From: Candidatus Zhuqueibacterota bacterium
Lineage (GTDB): Bacteria; Zhuqueibacterota; Zhuqueibacteria; Residuimicrobiales; Krinioviventaceae
Direction of reading: 5' to 3'
Assembly (NCBI GenBank): GCA_016934825.1
Contig: JAFGSB010000059.1
Location: 124,001 to 188,000, forward strand
Length of the DNA stretch: 64,000 nt
A model generated the notes under the pieces. That model ran no database searches. It saw nothing but the letters and a program-made list of their open reading frames with translations, and had not been told where the DNA came from. Below, piece after piece: positions 17,909-26,808 of the stretch (positions are counted from its first letter, which is position 1; every line of letters starts with the position of its first letter). Both the position numbers and the translations under genes were made by a program.

Positions 17909-19177
17909 ATGAACAAAGAACAAATTATCACCTACAGACAAGAAGCTGAAAACTATTTGACCGGCGGATTATTGCCTTTTTGGCTGGATCGATGCAAAGA
18001 CGAAAAATACGGGGGGTTTATCACTCATTTTGACAGGGACGGCAACGATACCGGAGAAGACCAGAAATCACTGATCGCCCAGGCGAGAACCGTATTCAGT
18101 ATGTCAACCGCTCATCGCGCGGGATACGGAAATGGGAAATGCGCTGAATTCGCAAACCACGGCGTGGATTTTTTATTGAACAAAATGTGGGACAGGGACT
18201 TTGGAGGTTTTATCTGGACGGTCGACCGCAAAGGGAACGAGCAGATAAATAAAAAGATCATCTATGGACTCAGTTTTGCGATTTATTCGATGAGCGAGTA
18301 TACATTAGCCACAGGCGACTGGCGCGGGCTGGAATACGCAGAAAAAGTGTTTGATCTGTTGCAGATATTCTGTGCCGACACCATGTACGGCGGTTATTTT
18401 GAAATGTTCGAGAAAAACTGGGACCTGTGCGGCCCCGGCAGCGGCGGCGGTGACAGAAAAACCCTTGATGTGCATATGCATCTTATGGAAGCGTTTACGA
18501 CGCTGTACGAGTGTTCGGGTAAAAATATACACCGGCGCAAATTACAGGAAATTATCGAGATACTGATGAAAAGAATTTTACATCCGGTATTTGCCACCGG
18601 AATTCCCCAGTTCCGGCGTGACTGGAAGATTGCCCCGCAGATCAAGTTCGATATTGTCTGGGGCTGGGACCGGTTCGCCGAGGGCGGGGCAAAGTCAAAC
18701 GCCGAAGATAATACGTCCTACGGACACAACGCCGAATTCGCCTGGTTATTGAACAGGGCTTTGACCGTTATGGGTGAGGATAAGACGCCGTATCTGGATA
18801 TCATGAAAAAACAACTAAATCATGCCGTTGAAAACGGAATTGACCGGGAGTATGGCGGCGTATTTGTAGAAGGTTCTCACGCCGGCGAGGTGTACGACCG
18901 GGAAAAGGAATTCTGGCAGCAGGCGGAAGTGATGATCGGCATGCTGGACGGCTGTATACTGTTTGATACGGACAAGTACTGGCCCGCTTATGAGAATGTT
19001 CACCGCTTCGTGTTCGACAAAATGATCAATCACAAGACGGGTGAATGGTGGCCGTTAATGACCCGTGAAGGTCAGCCGATCTGGACACATATGAGCCATT
19101 CCTGGAAAGTTAATTACCATACCATACGCTGTATGGTCGAGTGCATAAAACGACTGGATATTCTTGCGAAAAAGTAG
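17909..19177 (+). CDS. AGE-family sugar 2-epimerase
   Basis: Predicted to epimerise a reducing sugar at C2, like N-acylglucosamine or cellobiose 2-epimerases. The 422-residue protein has the (alpha/alpha)6 barrel pattern: YGGFITHFDRDG, LIAQARTVFSMS, GHNAEFAWLLNRAL, KEFWQQAEVMIG and SHSWKVNYHTIR, in which the histidines and Arg are known active-site residues. Substrate (GlcNAc, cellobiose, mannose or other) is not defined by the motifs. AAAGGAGA precedes two possible starts, GTG 17906 and ATG 17909. It is the first gene of an operon with a kinase-phosphatase fusion, a sugar aminotransferase and an APC permease. Confidence 0.85.
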   Translation: MNKEQIITYRQEAENYLTGGLLPFWLDRCKDEKYGGFITHFDRDGNDTGEDQKSLIAQARTVFSMSTAHRAGYGNGKCAEFANHGVDFLLNKMWDRDFGGFIWTVDRKGNEQINKKIIYGLSFAIYSMSEYTLATGDWRGLEYAEKVFDLLQIFCADTMYGGYFEMFEKNWDLCGPGSGGGDRKTLDVHMHLMEAFTTLYECSGKNIHRRKLQEIIEILMKRILHPVFATGIPQFRRDWKIAPQIKFDIVWGWDRFAEGGAKSNAEDNTSYGHNAEFAWLLNRALTVMGEDKTPYLDIMKKQLNHAVENGIDREYGGVFVEGSHAGEVYDREKEFWQQAEVMIGMLDGCILFDTDKYWPAYENVHRFVFDKMINHKTGEWWPLMTREGQPIWTHMSHSWKVNYHTIRCMVECIKRLDILAKK

Positions 19178-19187
19178 AGATCATATT

Positions 19188-21095
19188 ATGGAAACAGTTA
19201 TGAATTGTGAACGGATTCAGGATATTTTGGTTCGGATCCGGAACGTAAAAATTGCCGTTTACGGCGACTTTTGCCTGGACGCCTACTGGCTGTTGGATCC
19301 GATGGGAGGAGAAATATCTGCGGAAACCGGTCTACATTCACAGGCGGTGAGCAAACAATACTATACTCTCGGCGGGGCGTCCAATATTGTGGCCAACCTG
19401 GCGGCGTTAAAGCCTGCATCCATTCAGGTTATCGGGGCTGTCGGCAAAGATATATTCGGCCGGGAAATGAACCGCCAGTTTGATGAACTGGGAGTGAATA
19501 CCGAATTCCTGGTAACGCAGGAGAATAATTATGAAACCGTTGTTTTCGGTAAACGATATTTGAAAGGACGCGAGGAACCGCGTATCGATTTCGGTTTTTT
19601 TAACAAACGCAGTAAAGAAACCGACAGGCAGATCATACGGAATATAAGAACCGCATTAAAGAGCTGCAACGTTTTGATCTTTAACCAGCAGGTTCCCGGA
19701 AGCATCAATGATTATTTTATTAAACAGGCCAATGATCTGTTTAAAGAATTTACAGATAAAACTGTTTTGCTGGACTCCAGGCATTTTAGCCCCAGGTTCA
19801 GTCATATTTACCGGAAAACAAACGATCTGGAAGCGGCCTGCCTTGCCGGCGCGAAAGTTAACCCGGATACTCCTGTTGCTTTAAACGAGATAAAAAAGTT
19901 CGCGCAGCAGCTTTACCGGCATTCACAAAAACCGGTATTCATAACCCGGGGCGCGCGGGGAATTGTCATTGCCGATGACCAGGGTATTCACGAGGTGCCC
20001 GGAATACAGTTTATGAAAAAGCTGGATACCGTCGGGGCCGGGGATACCGTTATCAGCGCGCTGGGCCTGTGTCTGGCTGCGGGATGCCGGCCGAAAGAGG
20101 CGGCTGAATTCGCCAACCTGGCGGCCGGAGTGACCGTGCAAAAATTATTACAAACCGGGACCGCCTCCGGAGAAGAGATCCTCGAACTCTGCCGGGAGTT
20201 TTATTATATTTATTTGCCCGAACTGGCGGAAGATATCAGATTGGCAAACTTTATTCAGGACAGTGAAATCGAGGTGTGCGGTCATATCAATGATCTGGAA
20301 CTGAAAAAGATAAAACATGTTATATTTGACCATGACGGGACGATCAGCACCTTGCGCGAGGGCTGGAAAGAAGTCATGGAACAGGTGATGGTAAAATGTA
20401 TTCTGGGCGAGGATTATGAAAAGACCGCCCCGGATTTATTCCATAAAGTGACCGGCAGGGTTCGTGAATATATCGATATGACCACCGGATTGCAGACAAT
20501 TGTTCAAATGCAGGCGCTGGTTGAAATGGTCAAAGAGTTTGCCCTGGTACCGCCGGGGAAAATATTGGATAAATTCGGCTATAAGAAAATTTATAATGAG
20601 ACTTTAATGCAGCCCGTAAAATCGCGAATTGTCAAGATTAAAAATGGCGAATTGAATAATACCGATTTTACAATAAACGGGGTTGTCAATTTTTTGAAAA
20701 AATTACGGGATAAAGGTGTAACGCTTTACCTGGCCAGCGGCACGGACAGAGAAGATGTGATAACCGAAGCGGCAACTCTCGGCTATGCAGATCTGTTCAA
20801 CGGCGGTATTTATGGCGGTGTGAATGATATATCCAAATTTTCCAAAAAAATACTGATTGAAAAGATTATCCGGGATAACGGCCTTTTCGGCCCGGAATTA
20901 GCTGTTTTTGGAGATGGTCCGGTTGAGATGCAGGAATGCCGGAAGCATAAAGGCATCGCCGTCGGTGTGGCCAGCGACGAGCTGCGCCGGTTCGGACTCA
21001 ACAAAGGAAAACGAACCCGGCTCATCAAAGCCGGCGCGCAGATGATTATACCGGATTTTTCGCAAACCGATAAACTCTTGAAGATATTATTTTAA
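19188..21095 (+). CDS. HldE-like PfkB sugar kinase fused to HAD phosphatase
   Basis: A 635-residue fusion. Residues about 15-340 form a PfkB/ribokinase domain resembling HldE/RfaE kinase, with GGASNIVANLAAL near the N-terminus and the catalytic DTVGAGD (280-286). Residues about 375-635 form a HAD hydrolase: nucleophile Asp381 and Asp383 in FDHDGTIS, ASGTDRED as motif II, and VFGDGPVE as motif IV. HldE normally carries an adenylyltransferase in the second position, so phosphatase here is unusual. The kinase and phosphatase may act on consecutive phosphorylated intermediates of one sugar pathway, which is inference. ATG 19188 follows the epimerase stop by 10 nt. Confidence 0.85.
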   Translation: METVMNCERIQDILVRIRNVKIAVYGDFCLDAYWLLDPMGGEISAETGLHSQAVSKQYYTLGGASNIVANLAALKPASIQVIGAVGKDIFGREMNRQFDELGVNTEFLVTQENNYETVVFGKRYLKGREEPRIDFGFFNKRSKETDRQIIRNIRTALKSCNVLIFNQQVPGSINDYFIKQANDLFKEFTDKTVLLDSRHFSPRFSHIYRKTNDLEAACLAGAKVNPDTPVALNEIKKFAQQLYRHSQKPVFITRGARGIVIADDQGIHEVPGIQFMKKLDTVGAGDTVISALGLCLAAGCRPKEAAEFANLAAGVTVQKLLQTGTASGEEILELCREFYYIYLPELAEDIRLANFIQDSEIEVCGHINDLELKKIKHVIFDHDGTISTLREGWKEVMEQVMVKCILGEDYEKTAPDLFHKVTGRVREYIDMTTGLQTIVQMQALVEMVKEFALVPPGKILDKFGYKKIYNETLMQPVKSRIVKIKNGELNNTDFTINGVVNFLKKLRDKGVTLYLASGTDREDVITEAATLGYADLFNGGIYGGVNDISKFSKKILIEKIIRDNGLFGPELAVFGDGPVEMQECRKHKGIAVGVASDELRRFGLNKGKRTRLIKAGAQMIIPDFSQTDKLLKILF

Positions 21096-21184
21096 AAATT
21101 TGCAATTTGATTTTTTATATGACTTTTTAGAATCGATTATAATGAAAACCCATAATTATAACACTAATATAAAGGAATATGAAT

Positions 21185-22438
21185 ATGTCACATCTTGCAA
21201 TCAGGGGTGGAGAAAAGACCCGGACTAAAGATTTTTTCCTGTGGCCTTTTTATGATGACCGCGAACTCAAATACGTCGAAGAAACGATCAAAAGCCGTCA
21301 ATGGTTTTCCGGAATGCGGGGTGCGGATCCCGGCTCCAAAACCGCAGAGCTGGAGCAAAAATTTGGCGACTATTTTAACGCAGCACACGCAATTGCCTGT
21401 GCGAACGGCACGGTCGCCCTGGAAATCGCGCTCCGGGCGGCCGGAATAGGCGCCGGCGACGAGGTGATCGTTCCCGCCCTTACATTTATCGCGACTTTGA
21501 GTGCGGTACAACAGGTCAACGCCATTCCGGTTATCGTGGACACCGTTTATGATACCCAGTGCATCGACTCGGACGAAATTGAAAAAGCCGTTACGGATAA
21601 AACCCGGGCCATTATTCCGGTACATTACGGCGGGTTCAGCGCCGACATGGACCGGATCAATCAAATCGCCAAAAAGTACAAACTGGTCGTAATAGAAGAC
21701 GCCGCGCACGCGCACGGGGCGGTTTACAAGGGAAGAAAAATCGGCACTTTGGGAGATATTGCCACATTCAGTTTTCAGGAAAGTAAAACCATGACGGCCG
21801 GCGAAGGCGGAATGATCACCACAAACAATCCCGATCTGGCTGAAAAGTGTATCCAGTACCGGAGCTGCGGCAGGCATGAAGGGGAATCCTGGTATGTGCA
21901 TTATGTTCTGTCCGTTAATTACAGGCTGTCAGAAATTCAGTCCGCCATGCTGCTGGCCCAGTTGGAAAGGCTTGATGAGCAGATCAGGCTCAAGAACCAA
22001 AACACAAAATACCTGGCCGAGAAATTCAAACAGGTTGACGGTATAACACCCGTCCCAGGCGACGGATTTACCGACTTAAACGGTTATTATCTTTATCTGC
22101 TGCAATATGACAAAAATAAATTTTCCGGCGTGTCCCGGAACCGGTTTGTCGAGGCGTTGAGCGCCGAAGGTATACCCTGTCATATTGGTTATCCCTGGCC
22201 CCTGTCTAAGAACCCCATGTTTCAGAAGATCGAGGATGGCGCAAAGGGATGTCCGTTCACCTGTCCGTATTATGGAAAACAGGTTTCTATTAAAGACCTC
22301 AACTTCCCGGTTACGGAAAAAATATGCAACGAAACGGTAGTCATCCCGCACCAGGTTCTGTTGTCCCCCGCGTCCGACCTTGATGATATTATCAAAGCCA
22401 TAAATAAAATACAGGAAAATATTAAGGAACTATTATAA
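21185..22438 (+). CDS. DegT/DnrJ/EryC1/StrS-type sugar aminotransferase
   Basis: PLP-dependent enzyme expected to transfer an amino group to a keto-sugar or keto-cyclitol. The 417-residue protein contains FSFQESKTMTAGEGGMI, where the Lys is the known PLP-binding residue, preceded by VVIEDAAHAHGA, which carries the PLP-pairing Asp. Overall shape is closest to AHBA-synthase and scyllo-inosose-aminotransferase type members, but the exact substrate is unresolved. The ATG at 21185 is 8 nt from AAAGGA, while ATG 21179 is too close. Third gene of the operon; 14 bp before the APC permease gene. Confidence 0.85.
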   Translation: MSHLAIRGGEKTRTKDFFLWPFYDDRELKYVEETIKSRQWFSGMRGADPGSKTAELEQKFGDYFNAAHAIACANGTVALEIALRAAGIGAGDEVIVPALTFIATLSAVQQVNAIPVIVDTVYDTQCIDSDEIEKAVTDKTRAIIPVHYGGFSADMDRINQIAKKYKLVVIEDAAHAHGAVYKGRKIGTLGDIATFSFQESKTMTAGEGGMITTNNPDLAEKCIQYRSCGRHEGESWYVHYVLSVNYRLSEIQSAMLLAQLERLDEQIRLKNQNTKYLAEKFKQVDGITPVPGDGFTDLNGYYLYLLQYDKNKFSGVSRNRFVEALSAEGIPCHIGYPWPLSKNPMFQKIEDGAKGCPFTCPYYGKQVSIKDLNFPVTEKICNETVVIPHQVLLSPASDLDDIIKAINKIQENIKELL

Positions 22439-22452
22439 AGGGAGGACAGACT

Positions 22453-23838
22453 GTGGCGGAGAACAGTTCGGAAATTAAACTGCGCCGGGTGCTTAAATTA
22501 AGCGATCTGGTTATTTACGGCATAATTTTAATTCAACCGGTAGCCGCATTGCCCCTGTTTGGCCATGCGAATAATATTTCCAAAGGACATGCCTCCACAA
22601 CCATTCTGATCGCCATGTTTGCCATGATCTTTACCGCGATCAGTTACGGACGAATGGCGAACAGGTATCCGGCCGCCGGGTCCGCCTATACCTATGTCGG
22701 CAGGGGGCTCAATTCTCATCTCGGGTTTATTGCCGGGTGGTGCATGTTTCTGGATTACCTGCTGATTCCGATCCTGTGTGTAATCTATACCAGCATTACC
22801 GCGCATCACCTTTTGCCGGTTATTCCCTATTTCGCCTGGATTATCTTTTTTGCGTTTGGGTTTACGGTTTTGAATTTGAACGGTATTAAGGTCACGTCCC
22901 GTGCAAACTGGATTTTGTTGGTTGTTATGAGTGTTGTGGTGTTTTATTTTATGATCGCCGCGATCAGGTATGTTTTAATTCAGAACGGCCTGGGCGGTCT
23001 GTTCACAACCCGGCCTTTTTATCACGCGGACACTTTTTCCTGGGACGTGATCGGTTCCGGTACGGCGCTGGCCGCGCTGACTTATATCGGCTTTGACGGT
23101 CTGACCACTTTATCCGAGGAGGTTGAAAACCCGCGCCGCAACATCATGCTGGCAGCGGTATTGACCTGTATTATAACCGGAATATGGAGCGGATTGCAAA
23201 TATATCTTGCCCAGGTCTCCTGGCCGGACTGGGCCTCTTTTACCGACGGTCTGACGACCGAGGCGGCCCGCAACAACGCGCTGGATACGGCCATTATGGC
23301 CGTCGCCAACAGGGTGGGCGGATACAGGCTGGACGCGACGCTGGCGTTTATTCTGCTGGTCGGCAGCGTGGGCTCGGGAGTGACCGGTCAGGTCGGCGCC
23401 GCCCGGTTGCTGTATGGTATGGGACGCGACAAGATCATCCCGAAACGGTTTTTTGCTCACCTTGATAAAAAACATGCCGGACCGACCTATAATATTATGC
23501 TTATCGGGTTGCTGGCTTTGCTGGGCGCCGCGACCCTGAATTATGAAGAAAGCGCGCGGTTGATCAATTTCGGCGCTTTTCTGGCGTTCATGGGCGTTAA
23601 CCTGGCTTCAATACGGGAGTATTATTTTAAAAACAGGGATAAAAGTTTCAAGAGTTTTATGATCAATTTTTTACCCCCGGCGGCCGGGGCGTTTATTTGT
23701 TTATTGATCTGGAAAAGTCTGCCGTTGAAAACTTTTATCATCGGCGGAACGTGGATGCTTATCGGTATAGTTTATCTTGCCGTACGCACCGGCGGATTTC
23801 GCCGGAAAATGAGTATGATTGATTTTTCGGAAGGATAA
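22453..23838 (+). CDS. APC-superfamily amino acid/polyamine permease
   Basis: A 461-residue transporter with about twelve membrane spans. The first span region LSDLVIYGIILIQPVAALPLFG and the conserved EVENPRRNIMLA loop are typical of amino acid/polyamine/organocation carriers, with some resemblance to PuuP-type putrescine importers. GTG at 22453 has GGGAGGAC upstream. As the last gene of an operon with sugar-modifying enzymes, it may import or export an amino-bearing product or supply the amino donor; this is inference. A different APC permease is at 29838-31187. Confidence 0.85.
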   Translation: MAENSSEIKLRRVLKLSDLVIYGIILIQPVAALPLFGHANNISKGHASTTILIAMFAMIFTAISYGRMANRYPAAGSAYTYVGRGLNSHLGFIAGWCMFLDYLLIPILCVIYTSITAHHLLPVIPYFAWIIFFAFGFTVLNLNGIKVTSRANWILLVVMSVVVFYFMIAAIRYVLIQNGLGGLFTTRPFYHADTFSWDVIGSGTALAALTYIGFDGLTTLSEEVENPRRNIMLAAVLTCIITGIWSGLQIYLAQVSWPDWASFTDGLTTEAARNNALDTAIMAVANRVGGYRLDATLAFILLVGSVGSGVTGQVGAARLLYGMGRDKIIPKRFFAHLDKKHAGPTYNIMLIGLLALLGAATLNYEESARLINFGAFLAFMGVNLASIREYYFKNRDKSFKSFMINFLPPAAGAFICLLIWKSLPLKTFIIGGTWMLIGIVYLAVRTGGFRRKMSMIDFSEG

Positions 23839-23879
23839 TAAACACGGCAAATTAAATTTCGGTAATATTTAAAAAAATC

Positions 23880-23908
23880 TTGCACATTTCAGTGATATTT
23901 GTTATATA
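23880..23908 (+). promoter_or_regulatory. Predicted promoter of the HExxH protein gene
   Basis: TTGCAC (23880-23885), 17 nt, TATATA (23903-23908), about 155 nt before the ATG at 24063. The long leader contains no clear structure. Confidence 0.35.
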
Positions 23909-24062
23909 TTAGTTGTTCTAATGGAGCAGAAAAGGTTTAAGCCTGCAGAATATCCGCGCATCTCTTCCTATGATATGATCAGTTTTCAATGCAGTGTTTT
24001 ATTAACAGGGCGGGTAGCCGTGTTTATACGGAAATAAAACTATAAAAAGTGAGGGACTTTTT

Positions 24063-25265
24063 ATGTTAATCACCCGGGTTTTTCTATTTGTATTGTTTAC
24101 GTTAACCATAACACTATATGCGCAGGGAGAGAACCGAACGGAACCCTTCCGTGAATACAGTTTTCTGTTTGGTCCCGCTAACGAAATGGAGACAATTGCC
24201 ACAGCAGGAAATTCCTTCAACAAGATATTTCAGGATATTTATTTCAGGGGACTTCAATCCCACGTACCTAATTCCATCCGGCCGTATACGGAAATTATCT
24301 GGTCGGCTTTTTGGTCCTACTTTTTTACATTGTGGCCGCATGAATATGGTCACCGCGCCAGGGCGAGACAGTCGGGCGGTGATTTTATCATTAATGAAAA
24401 AAGTTTTCCGTTCCCCTCAGCCGAAATGAAGTTGCCTCCTGTTATGGATATCAAAATGCGCACGCTGTCTATAATCGGTGGATTCGAGATCAATCACAGA
24501 ATGATGAACCAAATCCACATGGATTTTTATGAAAATGATTTCGCTTACGCCGACGAGCTGATACATGCCTTTATTCAGGAGGTCTTTTACCCGTTTTACA
24601 CGCTAATCGTCGCACCGGCGGACCCCGAAAAGCCTTCAACATGGACCTCAACAAGGGGAGATCCGGTAGAAACCATCCTGACCGTGTATGAAAAGCGAAC
24701 CGGCAGGCCGGCCATCCGCGCAGACGGAACGGTGGACCCGGAACTGGTGCGGAATTACCGGGAAAGTGTATATGTGAATATTATATGGACCTTACTGGAT
24801 CCCATGCTCTACCAGGGCGCGAAAGCTTTCGGAGCGGACATGAACAGGAATCACGGGCTGATGAGACCGTGGACCCTGGGTAACAGCCGGTTGTCCTGGG
24901 CCTACAGCACACAGTTTCATCCCACCCCTCTGGGCTATGAATTGTATTTTAAAAACTATTTTCGTATCAACGGGAAATTATTTTTACTGTATTTGAAAAC
25001 CGGCAGACCGTACAGGAACCTTGGAGTTGGTGTCCGTATCCCCGGCCTGGTGAAAAAAGCCGGATTTACTCTTGGCGCGGCTTGTGATATCTGGGACCAG
25101 GACATTTACCACCGCGGCGCCGCTTTTTCTGTGGATGTCGGTTATCAGCTTTATAAAGGATTCGGATTATTGATTGATGCAAGCTGGAAAGATGAGGGTT
25201 ATCTTGTCGGCAGGCGCGTCGGCAAAACCAAAATGTTGTACGCGGGATTTTTTTACAGATTTTGA
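24063..25265 (+). CDS. Exported barrel-like protein with an HExxH motif
   Basis: Unrecognised family. The 400-residue product starts with a signal peptide (about 1-20, ending LYAQ). A mid-N-terminal helix holds LWPHEYGHRARARQSG, so His93-Glu94-x-x-His97 forms a zinc-peptidase-like HExxH. A distant third ligand is not obvious. The C-terminal half shows alternating strands (GYELYFKNYFRI, FTLGAACDIWD, GFGLLIDASW) and ends in an aromatic FFYRF, like outer membrane barrels. A predicted outer-membrane metalloprotein is the best inference. ATG 24063 is preceded by GTGAGGGA. Monocistronic, followed by the mobile element at 25314. Confidence 0.7.
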   Translation: MLITRVFLFVLFTLTITLYAQGENRTEPFREYSFLFGPANEMETIATAGNSFNKIFQDIYFRGLQSHVPNSIRPYTEIIWSAFWSYFFTLWPHEYGHRARARQSGGDFIINEKSFPFPSAEMKLPPVMDIKMRTLSIIGGFEINHRMMNQIHMDFYENDFAYADELIHAFIQEVFYPFYTLIVAPADPEKPSTWTSTRGDPVETILTVYEKRTGRPAIRADGTVDPELVRNYRESVYVNIIWTLLDPMLYQGAKAFGADMNRNHGLMRPWTLGNSRLSWAYSTQFHPTPLGYELYFKNYFRINGKLFLLYLKTGRPYRNLGVGVRIPGLVKKAGFTLGAACDIWDQDIYHRGAAFSVDVGYQLYKGFGLLIDASWKDEGYLVGRRVGKTKMLYAGFFYRF

Positions 25266-25313
25266 AGATCCGGAGAGCAGTTAAAAAGTTATCTCCGGTT
25301 CAGTTAGTAAAAT

Positions 25314-25491
25314 ACCAGTGTCCGGTTAAACCCGGACACGACACTCTTAACAAATTAAATTATTAAAGTTATCAGACATAAAATTATAATTTGACTTGTA
25401 TGTAAAAATCGAATGGTCATGATTACATTACTTGATTTTATTGAACTTATAAACCAAATCGTGTATCGGTGTTCGTTAACCGGACACTGGT
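25314..25491. mobile_element. MITE-like 178-bp element, copy A
   Basis: Perfect 16-bp terminal inverted repeats (ACCAGTGTCCGGTTAA at 25314-25329, complement at 25476-25491), AT-rich non-coding middle, and an exact 11-bp direct duplication (GTTAGTAAAAT) at 25303-25313 and 25492-25502. Length and ends match the copy at 35384-35561. It carries no transposase. An 11-bp duplication fits IS4-family type transposition, which is inference. It ends 34 bp before the GyrI-like gene and may provide part of its leader. Confidence 0.85.
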
Positions 25492-25525
25492 GTTAGTAAA
25501 ATTAAAAAATTTTGTAGGAGGCGCT

Positions 25526-26218
25526 ATGAAAAAAGCTGTTTTAATTATTATAGTCATTGCGGCCTTTTGTATGACCGGATTAGCATTTGCGCAGGAGGTG
25601 AAGAAAAGTGATACTGTAAAGCCCTCGGAAGGAGTTGATGAACCGTCCCTGGAAAAATCTGATAAACCCTCCCCGCAAAAAACTGACGAATCGTCTCTGC
25701 AAAAATCCGGCGTCACTACGGCGCAAAACGTTGTTATGTCGGGGGACGTTATCAAGGTTATTGATGTGGAACCGTTCACTTACTGCGCGGTGGAAATGAC
25801 CGGTAGTTATGATCAACACGATACGGCGTTTAACACGCTTTACGAACAAGCCGGAATACAAAGCCTGCCGCAAACCGAAATACCTTTTGGAATTTATAAA
25901 AGTGATCCGGCTCAAACGCCGGAAGAAGAATTGAAATGGGAACTGGGTTTTGCCCTGCCGGATTCGAGTCAGGTCACCGAGCCGTTGAAAATGAAAAAGT
26001 GGGAATTTACACAAATTGTTTCCAGAATGTATGACGGCGTATTCAGTGAAGAGGAGATGGGCCAGGTGTACGGAGAAATATACGAATGGATCGGACAAAA
26101 CAACTATACGCCGGCAGGACCGCTTATGGAGAAATATATGAGCCAGCCGGAACAAAATGCGGATGGAGAATGGACCGGAACGGTTGAAATATGGGTTCCC
26201 GTCCAAAAAGCGCAATAA
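25526..26218 (+). CDS. Exported GyrI-like/effector-binding domain protein
   Basis: A 230-residue protein with a signal peptide (about 1-22, ending AFAQ), a short low-complexity Lys/Ser/Asp/Pro linker (about 25-65, repeated PSxxKxD units), and a C-terminal GyrI-like small-molecule-binding domain (about 75-225, starting VIKVIDVEPFTYCAVEMTG and ending EIWVPVQ). Such domains usually sit behind AraC/MerR DNA-binding domains in the cytoplasm, or stand alone as SOUL/GyrI-like cyclic-ligand binders; here the domain is exported without DNA-binding part. ATG 25526 has TAGGAGG. A hairpin follows it. Confidence 0.75.
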   Translation: MKKAVLIIIVIAAFCMTGLAFAQEVKKSDTVKPSEGVDEPSLEKSDKPSPQKTDESSLQKSGVTTAQNVVMSGDVIKVIDVEPFTYCAVEMTGSYDQHDTAFNTLYEQAGIQSLPQTEIPFGIYKSDPAQTPEEELKWELGFALPDSSQVTEPLKMKKWEFTQIVSRMYDGVFSEEEMGQVYGEIYEWIGQNNYTPAGPLMEKYMSQPEQNADGEWTGTVEIWVPVQKAQ

Positions 26219-26226
26219 GTATACAG

Positions 26227-26257
26227 ACCTCCCGGAGGTGTTTGACCTCCGGGAGGT
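26227..26257. terminator. Bidirectional hairpin between convergent genes
   Basis: Perfect 13-bp stem ACCTCCCGGAGGT with a 5-nt loop, 9 nt after the GyrI-like stop and 12 nt before the end of the VOC gene on the other strand. Each arm is itself nearly palindromic. No T-run. Confidence 0.6.
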
Positions 26258-26268
26258 GCAGTAAATGT

Positions 26269-26808
26269 TTAATAATTTTCCAGCAATTCCACCAGTACGC
26301 CCAGTTGCGGTGTCGTTTCGATATAGTTGTAACAACCGCCTTCATAATCGCCCCTCTGGATCAGGGGCATCCCTTTTTTCTCAAGCTGTGATATTTTATC
26401 CCCTGCGTCTTTGACTTCGAAAGCAATATGGTGAACCCCGTCGCCGTTGGTCGTTAGAAAATCCTGCCAGGTACTCGGTTCCCCGACCGGTTCGATCAGT
26501 TCTATGGTGATATTGTCAAAATTAAAAAATGCGAGTTTGGCCCGAGCTGTAGTCGAATTGCCTTTATAGTTGGTGTTCGCTTTTTCAAGCGGATCGGTGA
26601 TAATGATCTCGGGTTGTTCCATTCCAAAAAATTCCGCATAAGCCCGAGATGATTTTTCAATATCTTTAACAATCAATCCGATCTGTGTCACTTTTTGAGT
26701 TCCGAGTATGTCACGAGATGTTTTGTTTTCAGCCATTTTATCCTCCGCTGTTGAAATTCCGAAAATGATTACAAATAACGCCAATAAACCAATTATAAAT
26801 TTTTGCAT
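26269..26808 (-). CDS. Exported VOC/glyoxalase-superfamily protein
   Basis: A 179-residue protein with a hydrophobic export signal (about 1-20) and a vicinal oxygen chelate domain: TQIGLIVKDIEKSSRAYAEFFG at the first strand-helix, ELIEPVGEPSTWQDFL, GVHHIAFEVKD with a candidate metal-binding His, and a final GVLVELLE. VOC domains bind metals and catalyse many reactions, so substrate is unknown. ATG 26808 is preceded by GGGAGGT. An exported glyoxalase-fold protein is less common than a cytoplasmic one. Convergent with the GyrI-like gene. Confidence 0.8.
   Translation of the reverse strand: MQKFIIGLLALFVIIFGISTAEDKMAENKTSRDILGTQKVTQIGLIVKDIEKSSRAYAEFFGMEQPEIIITDPLEKANTNYKGNSTTARAKLAFFNFDNITIELIEPVGEPSTWQDFLTTNGDGVHHIAFEVKDAGDKISQLEKKGMPLIQRGDYEGGCYNYIETTPQLGVLVELLENY

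Noticed and set aside
21188-21901. 237-codon minus-strand frame inside the aminotransferase gene
   Set aside because: It lies wholly inside a well-supported gene in the other direction and shows no family match.
25580-26335. 251-codon minus-strand frame over the GyrI-like gene
   Set aside because: Antisense shadow; overlaps two supported genes and a hairpin.
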